Shown piece by piece: positions 16,772-24,132 of a stretch of 45,850 bases of DNA. Each line of letters begins with the position of its first letter. The first letter of the stretch is position 1. Source of the DNA: Actinomadura sp. KC06 (GTDB taxonomy: Bacteria; Actinomycetota; Actinomycetes; Streptosporangiales; Streptosporangiaceae); assembly GCF_004348735.1 (NCBI RefSeq), contig NZ_SMKT01000063.1, positions 1 to 45,850 of the forward strand, written 5' to 3'. The position numbers were made by a program, and so were the translations under genes. The notes beneath the pieces are model-generated. The model was not told the origin of the DNA. It was given only the letters and a program-made list of their open reading frames with translations, and did no database searches.

Positions 16772-18299
16772 CGCGTCCGCCCAGCGCGGGCAGCCGGACC
16801 GGGGTGATCGTGGACGGGGCGTCGCGGCGGATCGCCGTGTCCGGCAGGGCGGCGGCCAGGTCGACGAGGATCGGCGCGGCGCAGCGGAGCACGACCTCGG
16901 CCTGGTGGCAGAAGTCGCCCGCCTCGTCCGGCGCGGCGTCCCACCGGTCCAGCCGCGCGATCTGCTCGGTGAGCGTCTGCGCCGCCCGGACGAGGCTGAA
17001 GCAGTCCAGCTCGTACGACGCGGTGAACCGGTCGATGATCCGCGCGGCGGCGCCGCGGGATTGCTCCGACACCGGCAGCGGCCCCTGACCCGCCCAGCGG
17101 CCGGCCTTCGCCGCGACCCGGTTCCAGGGCTCGGCCAGCCACGACCGCGTCACCTTCGTCATGTCCGGCCGGCTGAAGTTGGTGCACTGGCTCTCGGGGC
17201 TGGTCGCGGCCAGGTGGAAACGGACCAGGTCGCGCGGCATCTCGGCGGCGAGGTCTCCGGCCCGCACCACGTGCCCGCGGCTGGTGGAGAACTTGTCGTG
17301 GTCCAGCAGGTAGAACTCGTTGGTGACGAACTCGACCGGCAGCGAGTACTGGTCCCCGTGCGCCAGCAGCACCGCCATCATCGCGACGGCGAAGGGGTAG
17401 ATGTTGTCGAAGCCGAGGAAGTACACGACCCTCGTGCCCGAGCCGGACAGCCAGAGCGCGTCGTCGGTCCCCGGCACCTCGCCCCAGCGCTCCGCCGACA
17501 GCGCGGAGGCGTGCATGCTCCACGCCGCGGGCTCCGCGTTCGGGTTGATCACCTGCCCGGGGACCTCGGGGAAGGGCGCCGGGATGCCCCAGGAGATCGG
17601 ATAGGTGACCGGGTAGTCGGGCAGCGGGCGCGACAGCATCTCCCGCAGCGCCTGCGCCATATGCGGGCGCATCGCCGTCGCGTGGACGTCGTGGTACGCC
17701 CGCAGCCGCTCCCGGTAGCGCTCCATCGGCAGCACGAGCACCCGCGCCTCGCGCGTCTCGACGGGGTCGTCCGGGTCCAGCGTGGACCGCGGGCCGATGA
17801 GGTCGGCCGCCGCGATCGGGTTCCCGCAGGTCTCGCACAGCCCGGCGCAGCCGTCGGCCAGGCACACCGGGCAGCCGCCGCTGGCGAAGCCGTCCACGAG
17901 GAACCGGCCGGTCTTCGGCGAGTAGAGGAACTTCATGGTCTTCAGTTCGAGGTTCCCCGCGCTGTGGACCCGCTGCCAGAAGTCGGCGACCCACTTGGTG
18001 AAGCGCTCGTCGTCGCCGGTGAACCCGTCGACGCCGATGCCCACCGCGTCGAGGCTCGATGCGATGCGGCCGGCCGACTCCGCCACCAGCGCCTCCGGCG
18101 CCATCCCGCGCCGTCCGGCCGTCGTGACGACGAAGGTGGACGTGTCCTGGAAACCCGTCCCGAAGTACGCCTTGCGCCCGGTGGCCCGCAGATAGCGGGT
18201 ATAGACGTCGGCGGCCAGGAAAGGACCGGCCAGGTGGCCGAGGTGCAGGTCGCCGTTGGCGGTGGGCGCCGGGGAGATCACTATCGTCCGCTCGGTCAT
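16764..18299 (-). CDS. Methionyl-tRNA-synthetase-like enzyme (hydrazine synthetase, activating half)
   Basis: A 511-residue class I aminoacyl-tRNA-synthetase homologue. It has the HIGH-type motif HLGH at 19-22, a zinc-knuckle insert with C143, C146, C151, C155 and C158, and a KMSKS-like loop KFSTS at 336-340. The fold is MetRS-like, but the C-terminal anticodon-type region is short and divergent, so a housekeeping role is unlikely. In known hydrazine synthetases (Spb40, Tri28) a MetRS-like domain activates an amino acid as an adenylate and transfers it to an N-hydroxylated lysine, and a fused cupin domain then makes the N-N bond. Here the start overlaps the stop of a separate cupin gene by 4 bp in the same cupin-then-MetRS order. 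Neighbouring monooxygenase and oxidase genes complete the pathway. Confidence 0.87.
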   Translation of the reverse strand: MTERTIVISPAPTANGDLHLGHLAGPFLAADVYTRYLRATGRKAYFGTGFQDTSTFVVTTAGRRGMAPEALVAESAGRIASSLDAVGIGVDGFTGDDERFTKWVADFWQRVHSAGNLELKTMKFLYSPKTGRFLVDGFASGGCPVCLADGCAGLCETCGNPIAAADLIGPRSTLDPDDPVETREARVLVLPMERYRERLRAYHDVHATAMRPHMAQALREMLSRPLPDYPVTYPISWGIPAPFPEVPGQVINPNAEPAAWSMHASALSAERWGEVPGTDDALWLSGSGTRVVYFLGFDNIYPFAVAMMAVLLAHGDQYSLPVEFVTNEFYLLDHDKFSTSRGHVVRAGDLAAEMPRDLVRFHLAATSPESQCTNFSRPDMTKVTRSWLAEPWNRVAAKAGRWAGQGPLPVSEQSRGAAARIIDRFTASYELDCFSLVRAAQTLTEQIARLDRWDAAPDEAGDFCHQAEVVLRCAAPILVDLAAALPDTAIRRDAPSTITPVRLPALGGRDG

Positions 18300-18688
18300 G
18301 ACGACCGCTTCCGGTGCCGGTCGAGGAACGCCTCCGCCATCTCGGCGTCCCACCAGACTCCGTAGTACTCGAAGTCCTCGCCGGTGTCGTTCACCACCTG
18401 GTGGGTGGAGCCCGGGATCAGGTGGACGATGTCGCCCGCGACGAACGGAACGTCCTCGCCGTCGACGCGCAGCTTGGCGCGTCCGGTCATCGCGATGAAG
18501 ATCTCGTACTCGTGATGCGAGTGCGGGGTCGACTCCGTCCCGGCCCGCAGGACGCACCAGGCGCCCTCGAACGGGGCGTTGAGCGCGGGCCACGGCAGCA
18601 GCCGCTCGGAGTCCAGGCCGTACGCCCGGGTCAGCTCGGCCCGGTCCAGCGTGCGGATCTCGAACATGCGGTCCTCGTTCTCGATCAT
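18296..18688 (-). CDS. Stand-alone cupin (hydrazine synthetase, N-N-bond-forming half)
   Basis: A 130-residue single-domain cupin. Motif 1 contains H56, H58 and E62 (PHSHHEYEIF), and motif 2 contains H96 and N100 (IPGSTHQVVN), a complete 3-His/1-Glu metal site. The ATG at 18688 overlaps the monooxygenase stop by 4 bp; an internal ATG would cut seven residues. In known hydrazine synthetases a cupin domain is fused to the MetRS-like domain and rearranges the O-acylated hydroxylamine into an N-N bond. Here it is a separate protein, with stop and start overlapping the MetRS-like gene. The role is inferred from context; cupins in general have many functions. Confidence 0.85.
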   Translation of the reverse strand: MIENEDRMFEIRTLDRAELTRAYGLDSERLLPWPALNAPFEGAWCVLRAGTESTPHSHHEYEIFIAMTGRAKLRVDGEDVPFVAGDIVHLIPGSTHQVVNDTGEDFEYYGVWWDAEMAEAFLDRHRKRSS

Positions 18689-19992
18689 GCCGACCGCACC
18701 TGCTCCGTCAGCCGCCCGTCCCGGCCGAGCTCGGACGCGCGGCGGGCCAGCATGTCGTCGGTGATGTCCTGGGAGCGGTGCGACAGGACGCTGATCAGGG
18801 AGTCGGCGATGCCGTGCGTCGCCTCGTTGACGCCCTGCAGGTAGAGCGCGCCCGACGCGGGCCGGCCGAGCTCGACGCGGTAGCGGCGGCTCACCACGAC
18901 CTCGTCGAGGCCCGCGCGGGCCGCGAGGTCGCGGACCATGACGGGCATCCGCGAGTCGTAGCCCGTGCCGAGGAACACCAGGTCGCAGCGCAGCGGCTCG
19001 ACCTTGCCGTTCTTGCGGTCGCGCAGGTCGAGGACGACGTCGTCCCGGTCGACGCGGGCGCCGACCACCTCGGTGAGGGGGCGCACGGTGGAGCGCTGGT
19101 CGCCGAGCATCCGCTGCTGGTAGAGCATGTAGTACAGCTCGTCGGCGAAGGGCGGGGCGAGTCCCGCGTAGTTCGTCAGATGCATCTCCTCCAGGACCTG
19201 CTCGCGGGCCTCGGGCTGCATCGTGAAGAACTCGTCGACGAACGAGGGGAAGAACAGCTCGTTGACGAACTTGCTGGTCTGGTAGTTCTGGAACCCGATC
19301 GAGCGCAGCACGATCGTCGGGCGGCTCTGTGGCAGATCCTGCGACAGCGCCATGAACATCTCGACGGCGCTCTGCGCCCCGCCGACGACCACCGGCCGCA
19401 GCGTGCCGCCGGCGTCGGCCTCCGCGATGCGGGCGCTGTACTGGGTGCTGTGGACGACCCGCTCCGCCGGCAGGTCCCGGAACACCTCGGGGATGTGCGG
19501 GTCGCGCCCGGCGCCGATCACCAGGTCGCGGCAGTGCACCACGTCCCCGCCGGCGAGCGTGACCGTCCAGCCGGCGATGGAGCCGTCGCCGGCGATGCGG
19601 GGCTCGACCCGCTCGCCGCGGGCGTTGTAGCGGATCTTCACGTGCTGGAACGATCCGGCGACCCACTGCTGGTACGCCGACAGCTGCCAGCGGTAGGGGT
19701 TGAAGGTGCTGAGGTTGACGAACCTGTCCAGCTCGCCCGTCTCGTGGAGGAAGTTCAGGAAGGAGAACCGGCTGCGCGGGTTCCGCAGCGTCACCAGGTC
19801 CTTGAGGAAGGAGACCTGGCTGCGGGCCCACGGCAGGAGCAGGCCGCGCTGCCATTTCACGTCGGAGTGCTGTTCGAGGATCAGCGCGCTGCGCGCCATC
19901 TCGGCCGGGGCCGACTCCTCCAGCGCCACGGCGAGCGCCAGGTTGGCCGGGCCCGCGCCGATCATCAGAATGTCAACTTCTTGGACTGTCAC
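18685..19992 (-). CDS. L-lysine/L-ornithine N-monooxygenase
   Basis: A 435-residue flavin-dependent N-hydroxylating monooxygenase of the IucD/SidA/PvdA family. FAD motif GAGPANLA at 12-19, the segment KWQRGLLLPWA near 46-56, NPYRW near 98-102 and the NADPH motif VVGGAQSA at 202-209 are typical. It converts the side-chain amine of lysine (or ornithine) to a hydroxylamine. It is the first gene of the hydrazine operon and its stop overlaps the cupin start. A hydroxamate siderophore role is less likely because no IucA/IucC or hydroxamate acyltransferase gene is nearby. GTG start at 19992 with an AGGTGGG site. Lysine is favoured by analogy with hydrazine pathways, not read from sequence. Confidence 0.92.
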   Translation of the reverse strand: MTVQEVDILMIGAGPANLALAVALEESAPAEMARSALILEQHSDVKWQRGLLLPWARSQVSFLKDLVTLRNPRSRFSFLNFLHETGELDRFVNLSTFNPYRWQLSAYQQWVAGSFQHVKIRYNARGERVEPRIAGDGSIAGWTVTLAGGDVVHCRDLVIGAGRDPHIPEVFRDLPAERVVHSTQYSARIAEADAGGTLRPVVVGGAQSAVEMFMALSQDLPQSRPTIVLRSIGFQNYQTSKFVNELFFPSFVDEFFTMQPEAREQVLEEMHLTNYAGLAPPFADELYYMLYQQRMLGDQRSTVRPLTEVVGARVDRDDVVLDLRDRKNGKVEPLRCDLVFLGTGYDSRMPVMVRDLAARAGLDEVVVSRRYRVELGRPASGALYLQGVNEATHGIADSLISVLSHRSQDITDDMLARRASELGRDGRLTEQVRSA

Positions 19993-20100
19993 AATCCCAC
20001 CTGTCGTTCCGGTCGGCGCCCCCGTGCGGGCAGGCCGAGAGATGTCGCGCCCGTGCGGGCGGACCGAGGGGAGTCGTCAGATCGGCTCACCTGGAGCGGG

Positions 20101-21342
20101 TCACGACGCCGGCCGGACGGCGCCGGCGGGCTTCGCGGCGGTGATGCCGAGGCACAGCGGGAACTGGGGCTTCGCGTCCAGCAGGTACGCCCCCGCCGAC
20201 TGCAGGATGCGGTCCTGGGCCACGACGTGCTGGCACATCGTGTGGGTGTCGCGAAGCCAGCGGTCCATCGGGGACGGCTGGTAGATGGAGCTGGTCTGCA
20301 GCAGGTCGTACAGCCGGGTGACGATCGACCGCGCGGTGCGGAACGCGTGCCTGCGCGAGAGCGGCAGCGCGGCCCGCTCCTCCGGGGTCAGGTCGTCGAG
20401 CGTCCCCCCGGCGGCGAGGAGCTCGTGCTGGCGCCGCATCGCCCCGTACACGCCGTGGCGGCTGGCGACGAGGTCGGCCTCGCAGTCGGCGACGGTGACC
20501 TGGGTGCGGTAGTCGTCCCCCTTCTTCCGCGCCGTGACGAGCTCGCGGACGTGGTCGAGCGCGGCCCGAGCGATGCCCAGCGGCACCCCCGGCATGTTGC
20601 GCATGTGCACCTCGGGCTGGGCCAGCGGGCCCTCGCCGTTGCGGACGGTGTCGAACGTCAGCGTCCGCTCGGCCGGCACGAACACGTCGGTGATCGTGTA
20701 GTCGCAGCTGCCGCTGCCGGCCAGCCCCGTGGTGTACCAGGTGTCGATGACCTCGACGTCCTCGCGCGGCACCATCATCAGCTTGGAGTCGTGCGGGTCG
20801 CCGTCCGGGCCGGGCTCCGGCGCGCCGTCGCGGTAGATGAACGCGCCGGAGATCACCCAGTCGGCGTGGGTGACGCCGCTGCCGAACTGCCAGCGGCCGG
20901 AGAGCCGGTACCCGCCCGGCACGATCTCGGCGTGCCCGGTCGGGAACAGCAGCCCCGCGGTGATCAGGTCGAGGCTCGGGAACATCTCCTTGGCCACGGG
21001 CTCGTCCAGGAACGCCGCGTACAGGCCGGTGTCGGAGCCGATCATCGCGCACCAGCCGGCCGCCGGGTCGCCGTAGGAGATCGCCTCGATGATCTCGGTC
21101 TGCTCGATCGAGCTCAGCTCGGGGCCGCCCCACTCGTGCGCGAACCCCATCCGGAACACGCCGGTGCCGCGCAGCAGCTCGACGACGTCCATCGGCAGCC
21201 TGCGCTCGCGCTCGATCTCCGCCGAGCGCGCCTGTAACTCGGGGACGATCGCCCGGACGCGGCGGAGGATGTCCTCGCCCGTTCGCGGCGGCGCCGGGGC
21301 CGGGGCCTCGGCGGCGCCCGGACGGCTGGGTGCAGTGGCCAT
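20101..21342 (-). CDS. Acyl-CoA-dehydrogenase-fold flavin monooxygenase (group D, HsaA/KijD3-like)
   Basis: A 413-residue protein with the acyl-CoA dehydrogenase fold. It has an N-terminal helical part with RRLPMDVVELLRGTGVFRM, a middle beta domain (YRLSGRWQFGSGVTHADW) and the type-2 C-terminal domain found in two-component flavin monooxygenases such as HsaA and N-oxygenases. These use reduced flavin from a separate reductase, probably the gene at 11959-12531. In natural-product clusters the family N-hydroxylates amines or hydroxylates aromatic and other carbons. A GGGAG site precedes the ATG at 21342. A strong terminator upstream (21476-21519) isolates it from the previous operon, so it probably has its own promoter in 21343-21475. 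A plain acyl-CoA dehydrogenase is the alternative. Confidence 0.83.
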   Translation of the reverse strand: MATAPSRPGAAEAPAPAPPRTGEDILRRVRAIVPELQARSAEIERERRLPMDVVELLRGTGVFRMGFAHEWGGPELSSIEQTEIIEAISYGDPAAGWCAMIGSDTGLYAAFLDEPVAKEMFPSLDLITAGLLFPTGHAEIVPGGYRLSGRWQFGSGVTHADWVISGAFIYRDGAPEPGPDGDPHDSKLMMVPREDVEVIDTWYTTGLAGSGSCDYTITDVFVPAERTLTFDTVRNGEGPLAQPEVHMRNMPGVPLGIARAALDHVRELVTARKKGDDYRTQVTVADCEADLVASRHGVYGAMRRQHELLAAGGTLDDLTPEERAALPLSRRHAFRTARSIVTRLYDLLQTSSIYQPSPMDRWLRDTHTMCQHVVAQDRILQSAGAYLLDAKPQFPLCLGITAAKPAGAVRPAS

Positions 21343-21475
21343 CAGCTCGCTCCCTCGATCGTGAACGCGATTGCTGGGGGGCGGCGGCGATCACCGCCCG
21401 CTCGTCATTCAAGCCAGCGGGATATTTGACCGGAAGCATTGACCGCAACGAACAATCAAGTGCGAATTACACAGA

Positions 21476-21519
21476 ACAAACAAACAAAACCGGCGGCCAC
21501 GCGAATGCGTGACCGCCGG
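21476..21519 (-). terminator. Intrinsic terminator after the PEP-mutase-fold gene
   Basis: On the minus strand a 13-bp stem (arms 21490-21502 and 21507-21519, one G-T pair) closes a 4-base loop and is followed by a T-rich run of TTTTGTTTGTTTGTT type. It lies 82 bp past the stop codon at 21601 of the leftward operon. A second, complementary (TTTG) run at 21564-21577 could pair with the T-tract. This is an unusually clear factor-independent terminator for high-GC DNA. Confidence 0.75.
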
Positions 21520-21600
21520 TCGAATGACGCGGTACGGGCCTATCCGGCGATGCCCGAGCCCGTTGGTTTGTTTGTTTGGCGAAACCGCCGGAGAATTACG

Positions 21601-22434
21601 TCAGCGGGTGACGGCGCTGTTGATGCTGCCGAAGTCCAGCGCCCCCTCCAGCTCGGTGTAGGTGCCCTTGCCGAGCAGTTCGGCCGCCGCGCGCTGCGCG
21701 ACGGTGTAGGCCGCCTGGCTCAGCGCGGTGCCGAGGCTGACCCGGCGCACGCCCGCGGCCTCGAACTCTGCGACCGTGGGCGCGCCCGGCCAGGCCATCA
21801 CGTTCACCGGCAGCGGCGACGCCTTCACCAGCCTGCCCAGCGCGTCGAGGTCGATCAGGCCCGGCACGAACAGGCAGTCCGCGCCCGCCTCGGCGTAGAC
21901 GCCGGTACGCGCGATGACGTCGTCCAGCCGGCCCGCCTCCTTCCCGATGCCGAACAGGAAGACGTCGGTGCGCACGTTGATCACCAGGTCCGGCAGGCCG
22001 GCCTTCACCGCCGCGTCCCGGGCGGCGCGCAGCCGCGCGCCCTGTTCGGCGGCGTCGAAGAGCGGGCCGCCGGGCGCCCTGGAGTCCTCGATGTTCACCC
22101 CGACAGCGCCCGCCTCGACGATCCCGGCCACCGTCGCGGCGACGTCCTCGGGGGCCGGGCCGTAGCCGCCCTCGACGTCCGCGGTCACCGGGACGTCGAC
22201 CGCCGCGGCGATCCGCCGGACCGCCTCGACCATCTCGTCGCGGGTCAGGCCGTGCCCGTCCGGCCGGCCGAGCGACCACGACACCCCGCCGCTGGTCGTG
22301 GCGATCGCCTTGGCGCCCGCCCCGGCGATGAGCGCGGCGCTGCCCGCGTCCCACGCGTTGGGCAGCACGAGCACTCCGCTGCCGTGCAGCTCGCGCAGCG
22401 CTGCCGCCCTGGCCTGCTGAACTTCACTGTCCAC
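21601..22434 (-). CDS. Isocitrate lyase/PEP mutase superfamily lyase (oxaloacetate-decarboxylase-like)
   Basis: A 277-residue TIM-barrel protein of the isocitrate lyase/phosphoenolpyruvate mutase superfamily. Seen are LVLPNAWDAGSA near the N-terminus, TSGGVSWSLG, the metal-site strand TADVEGGYG (near 97-105) and GVNIEDS. It lacks the EDKxxxKxNS motif of true phosphonate-forming mutases and the KKCGH loop of isocitrate lyase, so phosphonate or glyoxylate chemistry is not supported. Relatives cleave or decarboxylate 2-oxo and 2-hydroxy acids, and one could recycle carbon for the pathway. GTG start with a GGGAGG site; it begins 12 bp after the solute-binding-protein gene and ends at a terminator. 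Confidence 0.85.
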   Translation of the reverse strand: MDSEVQQARAAALRELHGSGVLVLPNAWDAGSAALIAGAGAKAIATTSGGVSWSLGRPDGHGLTRDEMVEAVRRIAAAVDVPVTADVEGGYGPAPEDVAATVAGIVEAGAVGVNIEDSRAPGGPLFDAAEQGARLRAARDAAVKAGLPDLVINVRTDVFLFGIGKEAGRLDDVIARTGVYAEAGADCLFVPGLIDLDALGRLVKASPLPVNVMAWPGAPTVAEFEAAGVRRVSLGTALSQAAYTVAQRAAAELLGKGTYTELEGALDFGSINSAVTR

Positions 22435-22446
22435 GCCGTTTCCTCC

Positions 22447-23955
22447 CTATTGTGTTTCCGCCACGGTGACGCTGTAGAGGTCGAGCTCGCGGAACGGGTT
22501 GGGCTGGACGTCCCGCAGCCGCGTCGACCAGGCCGACAGCGTGCTCTGGTACCAGATCGGGATCGTCGGCATGTCCTGCAGGATCGCCCGCTCCGCCTGC
22601 TGGTAGAGAGCCCAGCCCTGTTCCCTGGTCGGTGCGCTGTCCGCGGCGGAGAGCAGCGCGTCGACCTCGGGGTTGCTGTAGCCGCCGACGTTGTCGGACG
22701 CGCCGGTCCGGTACATCGGGCTCAGGAAGTTCTCGATGGACGGGTAGTCCGCGACCCAGCCGGAGCGGAACACGGCGGTCATCTCGCGGGCGTTCAGCTT
22801 GCGGCGGAACTCCCCGAGCGTCGGGATCGGCACGAAGCGGCACGGCACGCCGAACGTCTCGGTGACCGAGGCGCAGACCTCCTCCATCCAGGGCTGGTTC
22901 GGCGAGTCGACGTTGGACGTCAGCTCGATGTCGCCCTCGAACCCGGCCGCCTCGAACAGCTCCCTGGCCCGCGCCGGGGAGTAGGTGCACAGCTCGCCGC
23001 CCTGGTCCTCGGCGCGCCCGGAGATGGCCGGCGGGACGAGGCCGTCCGCCGGCACCTGGTGGCCCTGGAAGATCTTGTCGATCAGCTTGACCCGGTCGAT
23101 CGCCATGGAGATCGCCCGCCGCACCCGCGGGTCGGCGTAGCGCGGGTCGTAGAGCGGGAACGAGATGGTCTGGATGCCGAGGTAGGTCCGGTCGTGGGTG
23201 CGGCCCGGGAGGTCCCGCAGGTACCGGTCGCCTTCCAGCGCCCAGAACGGCGTGACGTCCAGGTAGTCGAGCTTGTCCGCGATCACGTCGTGGTAGGCGT
23301 CCCCGAGGTCGGCGTAGATCCGGAAGTCGACGCCGCCGATGCTGGGCATGTCGTCCCCGGCGTACGCGTCGTAGCGCTCGAGCAGGATGTTCTTCTCGCG
23401 CTCCCGGGAGACGAACCTGAACGCGCCGTTGCCGATCGGGTGCGCCTCGAACGCCTCCCGGTCCTTGAAGAACGCCTCCGGCAGCGGGAAGAACGCGCTG
23501 CAGCCGAGCGTGACGGGGAACTCGGAGAACGGCGCCGACAGCGTCACCGCGAAAGTGCGGTCATCGATGACCTTCAGACCGGACAGCTCCCCGACCGTGG
23601 AGTCGGGGGCGTTCACCTCGTCGAAGCCCTCGATGTGCGAGAGGAAGCTGGCCGCCTGCATCTTGTTCGGGCCGTGTGCGGTGAAGTTCCACGCGTCGAC
23701 GAAGCTGCTCGCCGTGACGGGCGTGCCGTCGTGGAACGTCCAGCCGGGCTTCAGCCTGATGGTGAAGACCGCGGAGTCGGCGGTCTCGATCGATTCCGCG
23801 ACCGCGTTCCGCGGATGGGCGTCGACCGGGTCGTACGAGACCAGCCCGCGGAACAGGGCGGCGATCACCTTGACCCCGCCGGACTCGGTCGTGTGGCCGG
23901 GTATCAGCGCGTTCTCCGGCTCGGTGCCGTGGTAGCTGATGATGGATGGGCGCAC
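22447..23955 (-). CDS. Family 5 (peptide/nickel-type) solute-binding protein without a signal peptide
   Basis: A 502-residue DppA/OppA-family binding protein. Family landmarks include FRGLVSYDP near residue 35, GWTFHDGTPVTA, NGAFRFVSRE, DPRVRRAISMAIDR and MPTIPIWY near the C-terminus. Normal members carry a lipoprotein signal; here the GTG at 23955 with a GGGGGA site gives a start (MRPSIISYHG) directly on the mature fold. Upstream in-frame codons show no hydrophobic segment or lipobox before the next in-frame stop. The protein is therefore predicted to be cytoplasmic. No permease or ATPase gene of this family is adjacent. Binding-protein-like genes in the clavulanic acid cluster (oppA1/oppA2) are a precedent for biosynthetic recruitment. 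Confidence 0.87.
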   Translation of the reverse strand: MRPSIISYHGTEPENALIPGHTTESGGVKVIAALFRGLVSYDPVDAHPRNAVAESIETADSAVFTIRLKPGWTFHDGTPVTASSFVDAWNFTAHGPNKMQAASFLSHIEGFDEVNAPDSTVGELSGLKVIDDRTFAVTLSAPFSEFPVTLGCSAFFPLPEAFFKDREAFEAHPIGNGAFRFVSREREKNILLERYDAYAGDDMPSIGGVDFRIYADLGDAYHDVIADKLDYLDVTPFWALEGDRYLRDLPGRTHDRTYLGIQTISFPLYDPRYADPRVRRAISMAIDRVKLIDKIFQGHQVPADGLVPPAISGRAEDQGGELCTYSPARARELFEAAGFEGDIELTSNVDSPNQPWMEEVCASVTETFGVPCRFVPIPTLGEFRRKLNAREMTAVFRSGWVADYPSIENFLSPMYRTGASDNVGGYSNPEVDALLSAADSAPTREQGWALYQQAERAILQDMPTIPIWYQSTLSAWSTRLRDVQPNPFRELDLYSVTVAETQ

Positions 23956-24132
23956 ACTTCCCCCTCGAAACCTCGTCTGGTCGATGACGTCGGAACTCGC
24001 GCGGACGCCGGGCGTCAGCGCCGATCAGAGTTCAACAAAACATCGGATTGGCTGCCATCTCCGGGAACCAGATCAATCAACAGATCAAACTCATCGGCCC
24101 GCCGCGCCGGCACGCGTCCGGCGTCCACGAGG

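Noticed and set aside
16764..18299. MetRS-like gene as a resistance copy of methionyl-tRNA synthetase
   Set aside because: The tRNA-recognition part is divergent and the gene is tightly coupled to a cupin and an N-hydroxylase in the didomain order of hydrazine synthetases. Not fully excluded.
18685..19992. Hydroxamate siderophore cluster based on the N-monooxygenase
   Set aside because: No IucA/IucC-type synthetase, hydroxamate acyltransferase or siderophore-binding protein is present, and the coupled cupin and MetRS-like genes fit hydrazine formation better.
21472..21580. Insertion-sequence ends or transposon remnant from the (CAAA)n/(TTTG)n inverted tracts
   Set aside because: There is no transposase frame and no target duplication. 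The structure is explained by a terminator hairpin with its T-tract.
21601..22434. Phosphonate biosynthesis suggested by a PEP-mutase-fold gene
   Set aside because: The EDKxxxKxNS motif of phosphonate-forming PEP mutase is absent, and no phosphonopyruvate decarboxylase or related gene is nearby.
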